Positions 1 to 9,121 of a stretch of DNA of 64,000 bases are shown piece by piece. The notes beneath the pieces are model-generated. The model saw nothing but the letters and a program-made list of their open reading frames with translations, ran no database searches and was not told the origin of the DNA. The translations under genes and the position numbers were made by a program. The stretch is taken from assembly GCA_030323885.1 (NCBI GenBank), contig CM059190.1, positions 81,894,709 to 81,958,708 on the forward strand, read 5' to 3'. The stretch comes from Branchipolynoe longqiensis. Taxonomy: Eukaryota; Annelida; Polychaeta; Phyllodocida; Polynoidae. The number at the start of each line of letters is the position of its first letter. Within the stretch, counting starts at the first letter, position 1.

Positions 1-525
1 ATAGTTCCTGTACTGTATCTGTACTCAGTGTTTGATACAGAGTTTCATAGTACTTGCAAGTGGAAACGAAATGTTACGATGTTAATGACTCCAGAAAATG
101 TTAACTATTTCATAATTTAACAAATTTCTTTAGAAATAAATGTCTTCAACTTAATGAAGACATTGTATATGACCATTTGAAGTGAAATGAGCTGTTGTTC
201 AGAGGTTTTCATTAAGTTTGTGACACTTTATTTTCAATGCTGTTGACAATGTCACAATTAGTGATATCATTTTCTATGTATTTAGCTACATCCATCCCAA
301 TAAGATACATAATACACAATATTAACATTTACTTTTGATCTAAACTATGTCCCACATTATTTGGCTAACTGATGAAATCTAAATATTGACACTCCAATAA
401 AGGGTTTCTTTGAAATATGCATTTCTAGTAGACTAACTCAAGTGGGACACAGTTTCTGAGAACGACCCAGTTACTATTAACAGTTCTGACTGCGATACAG
501 CGGACATTTCCAAAATATCCGGAAA
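1..525. other. AT-rich DNA, no gene seen
   Basis: No open frame of note, splice-like exon or clear repeat could be recognised in this AT-rich stretch before the first SINE. Confidence 0.5.
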
Positions 526-844
526 TAAATATGTCGAATCGGTAGAGCGCATGATTCCGGTGCTGACGGTTCGAAGTTCGAATCCCGGCCGAGTCAAATC
601 AATGACTTACATCATCCATACTTCTCATTACCTACCGTGGCGCTCAGCATTACTAGGATATGACGAGGACTGGTTAACTCAAGTGTCAGGATAATGTGAC
701 TGAGTAGGATATCGGATCATGGTGCTGGCTTCTCAGTGGGGCAGCACTTTAAAGTTGCCATCAGTGTGCACTGTTATAAGTTCATTATGTCTGAAATTAC
801 CGTAGATGATGCTAGGATATAAAACCCAAACTAACAAACAAACC
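526..844 (+). mobile_element. tRNA-derived SINE, family A (tail type 1)
   Basis: First of more than twenty copies. The head has pol III-type boxes: an A-box-like 'CGGTAGAGCGC' and a B-box 'AGTTCGAATCC', followed by the conserved 'GAGTCAAATCAATGACTTA'. The body contains 'GTGTCAGGATAATGTGACTG' and the tail ends in 'GATGCTAGGATATAAAAC' plus an AAC-rich end. Tail type 1 is the variant with the 'ATATCGGATCATGGTGCTGG' segment. This copy is diverged at its 5' end. It is a non-coding, non-autonomous element presumably mobilised by a LINE. Confidence 0.85.
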
Positions 845-907
845 AGCCCCTAGCCCTATGAGGACAATTAACATATACTGTAGAATGGTGATTGGGTGGA
901 ATAATAT

Positions 908-1086
908 CAGTGAAACCTTTCTAAATTGACCGACCATGAGACCGACTTTAATTGTTCCAGTTAGGTAGGTGGTCGGTTTATGGAGTATTATGGTACTGTA
1001 TGGGTGACCCTTTGAGACCCAAATAAAGCAATCGATATAGGGGAATGGTCGATCTATGGAGGTGGTCGGTTAGAGAGGGTTTACTG
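908..1086. mobile_element. Short TIR element, pogo/Tigger-like MITE
   Basis: The left end reads CAGTGAAACCTTTCTAAATT and the reverse complement of the right end reads CAGTAAACCCTCTCTAACCG. Both arms continue into a GACCGACC motif, giving imperfect ~30-bp terminal inverted repeats around ~180 bp of non-coding DNA. CAGT-starting ends next to TA-rich flanks are typical of Tc1/mariner pogo-type MITEs. The flanks are TA-rich, so the exact TA duplication is ambiguous. Confidence 0.6.
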
Positions 1087-1173
1087 TATATATATATATA
1101 TATTGATATGTAGTCGCGCCAGTATAATATAATTGCCAATATCTGCGACTGGAATAAATATCAGGATAACCCC

Positions 1174-1581
1174 TAGATACAAGATTCACCCCGTACTGCT
1201 GCAGTAGGGGTGCAAACCAACCCTATGTAAAAGGTGGCGAAAATGCGGGTCAAAGAATTGAGAGCCTAATTTCACAATCTAAGAAGCAACATTTATTCTT
1301 TACATATGTATTATTAAGAGCCCGCTACCTTTGAGTTGAAAAATATAATATAATATCTAGTTTAATCAGATTTAAAAGTGAAATCGACGGTGTTCCACGG
1401 CCGCCATCTTGTCTTTTTGCATTCTCTCCCATTTCACCAACTCTGTGCCTATATGGGTAGCCATTTGATACTGGAGCCACATACTGGAGCCTCACTTCCA
1501 TACTAACACTATTTTCGCCCGTATTTATATAAGGCTGATCTTCACCCGTGTACTACAAGTACCGGGTGAATCTTTTATCTA
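1174..1581 (+). mobile_element. TIR element with 9-bp TSD and terminal hairpins, copy 1
   Basis: The ends are TAGATACAAGATTCACCC and, reverse-complemented from the right, TAGATAAAAGATTCACCC. The flanks GATAACCCC (1165-1173 and 1582-1590) form a perfect 9-bp target duplication. Each end can also fold on itself: at 1541-1570 TTCACCCG pairs with CGGGTGAA around a short loop. The 408-bp interior is non-coding. Mutator-like and Merlin elements make 8-10-bp duplications, but the superfamily is not decided here. Confidence 0.85.
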
Positions 1582-1615
1582 GATAACCCCCTCCTCGACC
1601 TCCACACCCACTCCC

Positions 1616-1690
1616 CACCAGCATAGCTCCCTCCCCCCACCCCCACACCCCCACCCCCACACCCCCACCCCCACACCCCCACCCCCACCA
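1616..1690 (+). repeat. C/A-rich simple repeat
   Basis: Irregular CCCCCACA/CCCCCACC units, about 75 bp, low complexity. Confidence 0.85.
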
Positions 1691-1993
1691 TTTGCAGCGT
1701 CATTGCTCCATCCCAATGCATTCCTCATCGGCCACAGATCGGCCAAGTCAACAATGGCAAATGGTGAAACATCACTTGATAAAAGGTGAATTTAATCGGA
1801 TGCTCTCATTGGCAACAAAACAAAGGGAGATATGCAGATCGCAGAATGAGCTCCAGTCAGCGTGATGAGGGAATGGGGGATGCGGGTAGAGCAGTGTGTG
1901 TGGGGGGAGGAGGGGATAACAAGCCCACCAATGACATGGTTAATGAAGGGCTGATGAGGTCTGTTTTAACGGCAGCCATGTTGTATTCAATAT

Positions 1994-2046
1994 TGGTTGG
2001 CTGTTGGTTGTACGTCCTTGCAACATCTAAGAGGTCATATCAGGAC
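1994..2046 (-). mobile_element. SINE family A tail fragment
   Basis: The sequence from 'GGTTGGCTGTTGG' through 'CAACATCTAAG' and 'GTCATATCAGGAC' is the reverse complement of the SINE-A 3' tail. The fragment ends exactly where the next TIR element is inserted, and its last 9 bases form that element's target duplication. Confidence 0.7.
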
Positions 2047-2453
2047 CTAGGTAAATGATTCACCCCATACTTGCAGTACACGGGTGAACGACACCGTAGC
2101 ATAAACACGGGCGAAAATAGCTCTAGTATGGAACAGGAAGTAGAATGCCTTTCTCCAGTATCAAATGGGTACTTATATTGGCACAGAGTTGGTGAAATGG
2201 GAGAGAATGCAAAATGACAAGATGGCGGCCATAGAACGCCTTCGATTTCACCTTTAAATTCTATTAAACTATATGTTTTATTATATTTTTCAACTCAAGG
2301 TAGCGGGGAAATATGAAGACATATAAAAAGAATAATTGTAGCTTCTTAGATTGTGAAATTAGGCTCTCATTTCATTTCCCCGCTTTTTCGACAGCTTTTA
2401 TATAGGGTTGGTATTCACCCGTGTACTGCGATTACAGGGTGAATCCTTTATCA
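2047..2453 (-). mobile_element. TIR element with 9-bp TSD, copy 2
   Basis: Same family as the element at 1174-1581, in opposite orientation. The right end reverse-complemented starts TGATAAAGGATTCACCC and continues into the shared interior ('CCAACCCTATATAAAAGC'). Flanking TATCAGGAC at 2038-2046 and 2454-2462 is a perfect 9-bp duplication. The target was a SINE-A tail, so this insertion is younger than that SINE copy. Confidence 0.85.
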
Positions 2454-2550
2454 TATCAGGACTGTGTACTCAATATTCCCTGGACACAGTATCCATCTAA
2501 ACACACACTTTGACACAGTGACACACTTAGTGAATCAAGTATCCGCACAG

Positions 2551-2787
2551 TTGGTTGTTGGAGTTTGACATGCTGGCAACATAGAAGGTCATATCAGGAC
2601 AGGTACTGACTTGTGGCAGTGTGTATTCGTGGCAACTTTATAGTGCTGCCCCACTGGGAAATCAGGCTGCCAGCACCATGACCTGATATCCCACTCTGTC
2701 ACATTATCCTGACACTGATCTAACCAATCCTTGCCCTGTCATATTAGTGTCGAGCACCAGGCTAGGAAGTGACAAGAATACATTTTA
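2551..2787 (-). mobile_element. SINE family A, 5'-truncated
   Basis: Reverse-complement tail ('GTTGGAGTTTGACATGCTGG') and body ('TCACATTATCCTGACACTGA', 'CAGGCTAGGAAGTGACAAG'). The tRNA-like head is missing. Confidence 0.85.
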
Positions 2788-3084
2788 AAGAGATTATTAA
2801 AGGCTTCCAAAAGATGTGTTATTCCCCTGACTCATTGGCACGTGTTAATTAAAGTGTCACTTTTGTGTGAATAGCGATAGCGACTTTTGATGAAAGTGAC
2901 GCAGATGCTCGTAAATGCTGGAATTAGTGAGGTATTCATTTTGGTGGAAATAATTATAAGATCAGGAGGACTGGGGAGCTGGGAGTTGGAAGAGGGGCAT
3001 GACGGGAAGAAGTGTCGATAGAAGAGTAGAGGGATAGGGGATGGGATGGGGGGACCTGTTAAATAGAAGGACAGAATTTAAAAT

Positions 3085-3335
3085 TGTACTCAAATGTATT
3101 TTATTCATCGAATAATATCTCTTGTCAGCGCCAGAGCACTGGTCTCCCGGCCATACAGTAACAATCGTTTAATATACAGAAATGAAACTAGCAATTGTAA
3201 TAGTAACTGCATGCAAATCCTGTTTGATACTAAAGTATTATACATATTATAAATGAAATATTAGCAGTAGTAGTAACTGTGTACAATTCCAGTTCAATAA
3301 AAGTATCATGCATTCGGTGAATAGGCATATATGAT
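3085..3335 (+). repeat. Dispersed repeat D, copy 1
   Basis: Contains 'TTGTCAGCGCCAGAGCACTG' followed by 'CCATACAGTA' and AT-rich sequence. The same core recurs reverse-complemented near 10.1 kb and in diverged form near 33.98 kb. Inside it, a ~75-bp segment ('AATGAAA...TAGTAACTG') is tandemly duplicated. Its class is unknown; an LTR or a non-autonomous element are both possible. Confidence 0.5.
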
Positions 3336-3350
3336 ATTGCATGGTTCTCT

Positions 3351-3543
3351 GATGCGCGAAAGGAAGAGAGGAGGCGGGGGTGGAAATAAAGGTTTTATTT
3401 TCACCTCAGAGACAAACAGGGCATACAGGGTAACAGGGAAGAGAAGTAAATAAAAAACAAGGATAAAATGATGATGAGCGGAGTAAATAAGGAGCAGAGT
3501 TCAAAAGTCAGTGGAGTGAGGCGGTGCCGAGGAGCCCTCCACC
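3351..3543 (-). repeat. Split repeat B2 (3' end of the Ngaro-like element)
   Basis: Near-identical to 3897-4090. Differences seen are one base in the 'CAAGGATAAAATG' region and GCGG versus GGGG near the inner end. On the minus strand it carries AATAAA (plus-strand 3394-3399), a likely polyadenylation signal, and ends with GCGCATC. Confidence 0.8.
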
Positions 3544-3584
3544 TGAGGAGGAGAAGGGAGGAGGAGTGTAGGGTGGGTGGGTGG

Positions 3585-3896
3585 TGAAAAAGGAGAGGTC
3601 TGGGAAGGCGGCAGGAGGGCGAGTGCCTGAGGGAGGCCGGGGGGCGGCCTTATAAGGGAAGAGGGAGGGGCGACAGCAGGTGAGTGTGAAAGCTGCCGGC
3701 CCGGGGGAGGGCGAGAGGTGGCGAGCAGCGGCGTCGGGTGAGGCGTGAGCGCCGCGCGACGCGGAAGGCGGGGGAGGGGGGGGGGGGGCGGGCGCGCCGC
3801 GCCGTCTGCCGAGGTGGGAAAGCAGCGCGACAGCGCGGGGCGGGGGGAGGGTCTCTTCCTCTCCTCGCATCAAGCGTAATGCTTCGCATTACGACC
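3585..3896 (-). repeat. Split repeat A2 (Ngaro-like element)
   Basis: Matches 5519-5823 with only a few substitutions and a G-run length difference. Its outer edge holds a hairpin, CGTAATGC-TTC-GCATTACG (3875-3893), and it contains CCTTATAAGG (3648-3657). Confidence 0.85.
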
Positions 3897-4090
3897 GATG
3901 CGCGAAAGGAAGAGAGGAGGCGGGGGTGGAAATAAAGGTTTTATTTTCACCTCAGAGACAAACAGGGCATACAGGGTAACAGGGAAGAGAAGTAAATAAA
4001 AAACAAGGAATAAAATGATGATGAGCGGAGTAAATAAGGAGCAGAGTTCAAAAGTCAGTGGAGTGAGGGGGTGCCGAGGAGCCCTCCACC
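3897..4090 (-). repeat. Split repeat B1 (Ngaro-like element)
   Basis: Direct copy of 3351-3543, lying immediately against A2. This B1-A2 junction is what a circular intermediate or repeat-repeat junction would create. A minus-strand AATAAA sits at 3940-3945. Confidence 0.85.
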
Positions 4091-4983
4091 AAAAGTAGGA
4101 GAGGGCTTGAGGCGCGCCCGAGGTGATGATCCGAGGCGGGGGTCCGGAGGTGGAGGTCTGGGCGAGAGAAAGCTGGCGGCGCGCCCGAGGCAGGAGCAGG
4201 TGGGGCGGGCCGGCCGAGCGGTGGGGCCGTGTCGGGGGTCAGGCTCCCTCTCGGGGCGGGGAGTGTCGGGGGCCTGCAATCGACAGGGAGCGGGCGGCCA
4301 AAAAAGGGACAGGCCCGCTCCTTGGCGGGATCCGGTGAGGAGGTCCGACCAGGGTCGAGCAGGGGGGCAGCGAAGTCCTCGGGGCTGGATGGGGTGGTGG
4401 TGTCGGGTCTGGGCGGTGTTGAAGGCGGTGTCGTGAGGATCGGTGGCAGAGGGTTCCTTCTGAGGCTGGGCTGGGATGCGGTCCAAGGTGTGATGCCTGA
4501 GGTGATGATCCTCGGCTGGGGCTTGGCGGCGCTGCGTTCGATGGTCACTGGGAGGTTCCAGGCCGGGCAGGGGGCGCCGTGGGTCTCCCTGTCGTAGGTG
4601 GCGCGGGCGTCAGCCTGGGGTCGGGGGAGGTGGGCGCCTCGGTGGAGATGGTCGGGTAGGCGGGCCGGGGCGGCGGTGGCTTGCTCCTCGGGCATGGCCA
4701 GGCAGTCTAGCCTCATGAGGTTGAGGGCCACCGGGTCATATGCCACCCCTGGGGGAGGGTTCCGTCCCGCGATCGCTGTAAACACGGTCTCGGAGTACCG
4801 GCGGACGGTTGCCCAGGGGTAGATCAGGTTGTCCCGGCAGACTGGGAGGTGGTGGTGGTGGAGTCCCTGGGCGGAGTGGGCGGGGAAGTCTGGGTGGTCG
4901 ATGAGGGTGAGGAGGGCGAGGGCGTATTCGTCCTTCGTCGCCTCCCCCCTCTTCACCGGCTTCCTCTCGGGCCCTCGCTTCAC
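4048..4983 (-). CDS. Retroelement gag-like ORF, second part (-1 frame)
   Basis: About 311 codons are open in the frame one base back from the upstream ORF, starting at a GTG that overlaps its stop (TCGTGA). The first third looks folded ('DEYALALLTLIDHPDF', 'YPWATVRRYSETVFTAIAGR', 'DPVALNLMRLDCLAMPEEQ'). The remainder is rich in Pro, Ala, Ser and Arg, and the stop lies inside repeat B1. It may be the continuation of the upstream gag-like protein through a -1 frameshift or a one-base indel. No zinc knuckle, protease or polymerase motif is visible. Most of the other long frames here are GC-driven shadows. Confidence 0.45.
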   Translation of the reverse strand: MKRGPERKPVKRGEATKDEYALALLTLIDHPDFPAHSAQGLHHHHLPVCRDNLIYPWATVRRYSETVFTAIAGRNPPPGVAYDPVALNLMRLDCLAMPEEQATAAPARLPDHLHRGAHLPRPQADARATYDRETHGAPCPAWNLPVTIERSAAKPQPRIITSGITPWTASQPSLRRNPLPPILTTPPSTPPRPDTTTPSSPEDFAAPLLDPGRTSSPDPAKERACPFFGRPLPVDCRPPTLPAPRGSLTPDTAPPLGRPAPPAPASGAPPAFSRPDLHLRTPASDHHLGRASSPLLLLVEGSSAPPHSTDF

Positions 4984-5471
4984 GAGGGTCGGGAGGGGAA
5001 GATGAAGTTGGCCGGGATCCCTTGGCGCCTGGTGCAGTGCCGCGCCTCGGCAGATGCCAGGATGTCCCGGACGGCGTCGGCCGCGGAGGCGGGGGTGTGT
5101 CGGTGTCCGCTCCTCTTGGTAGGGCGGCGAGGTGACGGGGGAGGCTTGGGAGGAGGTGGCGGTACCTCTCGTACTCCGGGTGGCGCGGCCCCCGGGGGGG
5201 GCGCCTGAGGTGGCGGCCGGGGCCGGGCCGTGGTGCTGGCGGGCGCCCGAGGTGTCGGCGGGGCCTCCCCGGTGCCCAGGGAGTCGATCCGGGCGTGGAG
5301 GTCGGCGGCCGCCTGGCGATGCTCCAGCTGGATGTGCTGGAGAGCCTCCAGGACTTGGGCGATCTCGGCGCCCGAGGCGGGGCCCGAGGTCGCCGCGGGA
5401 GATGGAGCGGGCCCCGGGGTGCGGGGGGCAGCCCGGGAGCCCTTTCGTCCACGTCCCTTCCCTTGAGGCAT
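4980..5471 (-). CDS. Retroelement gag-like ORF, first part
   Basis: The ATG at 5471-5469 gives ~163 codons. The start was chosen because it lies ~110 bp downstream of the TATAA-type box in A1 and just outside the repeat; the same frame is open further upstream only as GC-rich leader. The N-terminus is basic (MPQGKGRGRKG). A Pro/Ala-rich stretch precedes a predicted helical, coiled-coil-like segment around residues 35-68 ('EIAQVLEALQHIQLEHRQAA'). The C-terminal part reads 'DAVRDILASAEARHCTRRQG'. A basic, proline-rich, coiled-coil protein at the 5' end of a retroelement fits gag, but I recognise no specific family. Confidence 0.5.
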   Translation of the reverse strand: MPQGKGRGRKGSRAAPRTPGPAPSPAATSGPASGAEIAQVLEALQHIQLEHRQAAADLHARIDSLGTGEAPPTPRAPASTTARPRPPPQAPPPGAAPPGVREVPPPPPKPPPSPRRPTKRSGHRHTPASAADAVRDILASAEARHCTRRQGIPANFIFPSRPS

Positions 5472-5518
5472 GCTGCAGCTGTGGTGGGGCAGAGGTCCGA
5501 GGTGGAGAGCCAAATGTC

Positions 5519-5823
5519 TGAAAAAGGAGAGGTCTGGGAAGGCGGCAGGAGGGCGAGTGCCTGAGGGAGGCCAGGGGGCGGCCTTATAAGGGAAGAGGGA
5601 GGGGCGACAGCAGGTGAGTGTGGAAAGCTGCCGGCCCGGGGGAGGGCGAGAGGTGGCGAGCAGCGGCGTCGGGTGAGGCGTGAGCGCCGCGCGACGCGGA
5701 GGGCGGGGGAGGGGGGGGCGGCGCGCCGCGCCGTCTGCCGAGGTGAGAAAGCAGCGCGACAGCGCGGGGCGGGGGAGGGTCTCTTCCTCTCCTCGCATCA
5801 ACCGTAATGCTTCGCATTACGAC
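5519..5823 (-). repeat. Split repeat A1 (5' end of the Ngaro-like element)
   Basis: Copy of 3585-3896. The element's 5' edge is the hairpin CGTAATGC-TTC-GCATTACG at 5803-5821. To its right the sequence changes abruptly to AT-rich DNA, marking the insertion boundary. Confidence 0.85.
5582..5591 (-). promoter_or_regulatory. TATA-like / CArG-type box in repeat A1
   Basis: CCTTATAAGG fits both a TATAA core and the CC(A/T)6GG consensus. It is ~110 bp upstream of the gag-like ATG, a sensible place for the element's promoter. The identical box in A2 is at 3648-3657. Confidence 0.45.
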
Positions 5824-5899
5824 CAATTTTCTTTTAAGCATTCTTTCCTTCTTTTGTGGATTGGATGTGAATTGTGGATTGGAATGACGAGGATTGAGA

Positions 5900-7150
5900 G
5901 GGGCTATGGACAAGGAGTAGAATGGAGTAGCAGGAGATGGGATGAGAGGAGGAAGCAAGTATGGAAGAGGAGGAGGAATGGGCTAGAGGAGAGGAGAAAG
6001 AAGTTATTACAGACAGAGAAAGAGGGGGGGATATGGGAGAGGAGAAGGGAGGGAAAAGGAAGGAAATATAGGAAAGGAGGAGACATGGCTAGAGGAGAGG
6101 AGGAATACGCAATTAGAGAGAAAGAAGAAGGGGCTGTGGGAGAGGAGAAGGAAGTATGGGAGAGCAGCAAAGGGCTACAGGAGAGGAGGAAGTCAGAGAA
6201 AGAGGGATGGAATGTGGGAGAGGAGAAGATCGGGACTATGGGAAAGGAGGAGAAATGGCTACAGGAGAGAATGAATGGACTATTAGAGAGAAAGAGGGAG
6301 AGAAGAAAGTAACTATGGAAGAGGAGGAGACAGGGCTGAGGAGAGGAGGATGGGCTATTGCAGGGACATAGTGAGGACATATAGGATAGGAGGAGGAAGG
6401 AACTAGGGGAGAGAAGGAGCATTTGGTAAAGGAGACAATGAATGGGCTATTAGAGAGAAATAGGGAGAGAAGAAAGTAACTATGGAAGAGGAGGAGACAG
6501 GGCTGCCGAGAGGAGGATGGGCTATTGCATAGTGAGGACATATAGGATAGGAGGAGGAAGGAACTAGGGGAGAGGAGGTAATGGCTAGATGAGAGGAGGA
6601 AGAAACTATTAGAGAGAAAGAGGGAGGACATATGGAAGAGGAGAAGGGAGGAACTAGGTGAGATGAGAGAATACTAGAGGAGAGGGGGAAGGATCTATTA
6701 GGGAGAAGGAGGGAGGAAATATAGGATAGGAGTAGGACAGATATATGGAAAGAGAGGAAGGACCTATGCGATAGGAGGAAGGGTTATGAGAGTGTAGCAG
6801 GGAGGGCATACGCAATGGGTATAGTTGATTTACGAGGAGATGAACAATGCAAGGGCCTACAGAAGAGGAGATAGAGCCTGTTGGAGGGAAAGGGGAAACG
6901 GAGAAAGGGGAGAAAGAGGAGAAAGAAGTGAAAGAAGAGAAAGAAGAGAAATAAGAGAACAAAGAGAAATAATAGAAAGAAGAGCAAGAAGAGCAATAAG
7001 AGAAAGAAGAGAAAGAAGAGAAACAGGAGAAACAGGAGAAACAGGAGAAAAAGGAGAAAGAGGGAAAATCGGAAGAGGTATCAGAGCAGAAGTGCGAAGG
7101 TTTGTAGAGAGCAGAATGGCGGAAGCTGGAGTAAGTAGGAGGAGAGAAGC
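5900..7150 (+). repeat. Long polypurine tract (GGA/GAGA-rich)
   Basis: About 1.2 kb is almost entirely purine on the plus strand, with degenerate units such as 'GAGGAGGAAGGAACTAGGGG' and, from ~6900, AGAAGAGAA repeats. A ~180-bp block near 6290-6420 is repeated at ~6465-6580. Long frames on either strand here are compositional. Confidence 0.85.
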
Positions 7151-7179
7151 TACAGGAAAGGGATGCAGAACTTCGTTGA

Positions 7180-7566
7180 ACGCATGACTGGGCTGTGGGG
7201 GACCTGGGGTGGATGAGTAGACATCATCTCCTATCTAACATGTCTGCATCTTAGGTCCGCTCAGCTGCAATATTGTGACTAGGGCTTGGGTTTAGGTAAG
7301 GAACACACAAACCCACCAGTCGATGGATCACACTGACTTCCGGTCCGTTGGGGATAATCGCGTCACTTCCGCTCCAATTTCCATAAGCAGTTTCCAATTG
7401 CAATAGTTGTAATAGATTTAATGCGGGAAATGTGCAGTTGTTCGAGTTTATTTCCACTGGTTCCTGATAAGGCGGCTGAAGCTATCAGTCAGAGTGTAGG
7501 CCCTACACACTACAAGATGTAGGTGTTAGTCTCATACCTTTGTCTTTCAGTATATTCCCCATGTCT
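7180..7566. other. No gene seen
   Basis: Moderately GC-balanced unique sequence. No convincing exon or repeat recognised. Confidence 0.4.
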
Positions 7567-7570
7567 TTAA

Positions 7571-7915
7571 AGTTGCATAGTCCGATGGTTTTCAGTTTCT
7601 GTCATGTTTCTGAGATAACTATATTAGATTGATGATTATAATCTAATTTACCTTAGCTTGAAGTAACTTTAATTTTAAATGGCTAACTTTTGAGATAGTT
7701 GAAGTGCAAACATGTCAATTAGTTTTGGCATGCATCCCAAAACTCTGATACCGTAGGCTCTGCAGTGACAGGTTCTATTGAATTGAGTCAGTATTCCCTT
7801 ATATACAGAAACAATTGTTTAATAAGTGTATCAGTATCTGACTAAGATATATGGAATCAAATCTAGATAATTATTTTGGTTTTGAAATGTTGATTCTTCA
7901 CCGGACTATGCAACC
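7571..7915 (+). mobile_element. TTAA-flanked TIR element, copy 1
   Basis: The ends AGTTGCATAGTCCGATGG and, reverse-complemented from the right, GGTTGCATAGTCCGGTG are flanked on both sides by TTAA (7567-7570 and 7916-7919). It is ~345 bp and non-coding. TTAA duplications are typical of piggyBac and Kolobok elements. At least four more copies lie in this window. Confidence 0.8.
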
Positions 7916-8038
7916 TTAAGATGCCCTTTTTTATTTGTGTACATTAGGTGACTAAGCAGGGAGAATTTTAATCGGAGACAATTGGGCTTCAGCACTCCAC
8001 TGAACCTTCCCCTATACTAGTAATGCCAAGTGCCTAGG

Positions 8039-8229
8039 TAGTCATGTTCTACTGGGAAATCGGGCCACCGGCACCATGACTCAATCTCCTACTCAGTCAT
8101 ATTATCCTGATCCGGAACCAACTAGTCACTGCCCTATTCTAGTACTACCCAGTGCCAGGCTAGGTAGCGACAAGTACCAATTTGTTTAAGTCATTGATTT
8201 GACTCGACCAGGATTCGAACCCGCGTGCC
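8039..8229 (-). mobile_element. SINE family A, partial
   Basis: Reverse-complement body ('GCACCATGACTCAATCTCC') and B-box side ('TTGACTCGACCAGGATTCG'). The tail beyond the middle and the A-box half are missing or diverged. Confidence 0.8.
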
Positions 8230-8477
8230 AACTTATAATCGCATTGTTCCTGACAACCAAACTTGGTAGGGACCCTTGCAAAGGTATAGCTTCCAAGTGA
8301 AATTATCCTCTCAAAATGTATTTTATTAGATAAAATACAGCATCGTGTATGTGTCTCCACCAGTGCCACCTAGTGTTTGATACCGCAGCTCAATTGTATC
8401 AATTGTAGTCATCCACACCGTGACCTAAATAGTAACCATTTTAACAGTCGCCCTCCCCCCCACCCCCCAACTTTCTA

Positions 8478-8802
8478 TGCAGACAGTGGACATGGTGGCC
8501 AAATCAGTAGAGCAGGAGTTTTCTGTGCCGGAGGTCAGGAGTTCGAATCCCAACCGAGTCAAACCAATGACTTATAAAATTGATACTTGTCGCTTCCTCC
8601 CCTGGTGCTCAGCATTAATAGGAGTGGTCAAGGACTGGTTAGCTCAGTGTCAGGATAATGTGACTGAGTGGGATATCGAGTCATCGTGCTGGCAGCCTGA
8701 TTTACATGTGGGGCAGCACTATAAATCGCCATGAGTGCACACTGTCCGGATATAACCATATATGTTGCCAGGATGGAAAACTCCAAGAACCAACCAACTT
8801 AT
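8478..8802 (+). mobile_element. SINE family A, full-length, tail type 1
   Basis: The tRNA-like head contains 'GGTGGCCAAATCAGTAGAGC' and a B-box 'GAGTTCGAATCC', then the type 1 body and the tail 'GTTGCCAGGATGGAAAACTCC'. Confidence 0.9.
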
Positions 8803-8804
8803 AT

Positions 8805-9118
8805 ACCTAGGTATGAATTCAATTTATATATAACATAGCTTCGCCAAACTTTGCAGTTATCCTTTCGTTGTATCACATCATGGTATTAATATGAGAGAGT
8901 AGTCTAAATACAAAGCCAGCATTTTGTATTTAGAATTAACTAATCCCCCCATCGCGCTATCAATTATTTAGCTCACATGAAAAATTGAGTATGGAGGTGC
9001 GAATGATGATGGGTCTCCAAAAACTGTAATCCCTAGGACTGAAGAACTGGCTCAAATAATAATGACCTAGTTTTCCCGAGGGGGCTTTTTTTATATTCAT
9101 CCATCCACTTTACTACTC
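8805..9118. other. No gene seen
   Basis: AT-rich unique sequence, nothing recognised. Confidence 0.4.
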
Positions 9119-9121
9119 TTA

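Larger units (their letters stand above)
3351..5823 (-). mobile_element. Ngaro/DIRS-like retroelement with split direct repeats, non-autonomous
   Basis: Read on the minus strand the order is A1 (5823-5519), internal region with gag-like ORFs (5518-4091), B1 (4090-3897), A2 (3896-3585), a 41-bp linker, then B2 (3543-3351). A1 and A2 are nearly identical, as are B1 and B2. This A1-internal-B1-A2-B2 plan is known from Ngaro, PAT and related tyrosine-recombinase retrotransposons; ordinary LTR elements have one intact repeat at each end. The internal region is only ~1.4 kb and shows no reverse transcriptase, RNase H or tyrosine recombinase, so the copy would depend on an autonomous partner. GC content is far above the neighbours. 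The alternative is an LTR element with a rearranged LTR pair. Confidence 0.7.

Noticed and set aside
3508..5801. Several 100-270-codon Pro/Arg-rich frames on both strands in the GC-rich element
   Set aside because: Stop-poor GC-rich DNA; only the frames starting at 5471 and 4983 (minus) show protein-like segments.
5680..6962. Glu/Lys/Arg-rich (plus) and Ser/Phe/Leu-rich (minus) proteins
   Set aside because: Translations of the polypurine tract; every frame is open for compositional reasons.
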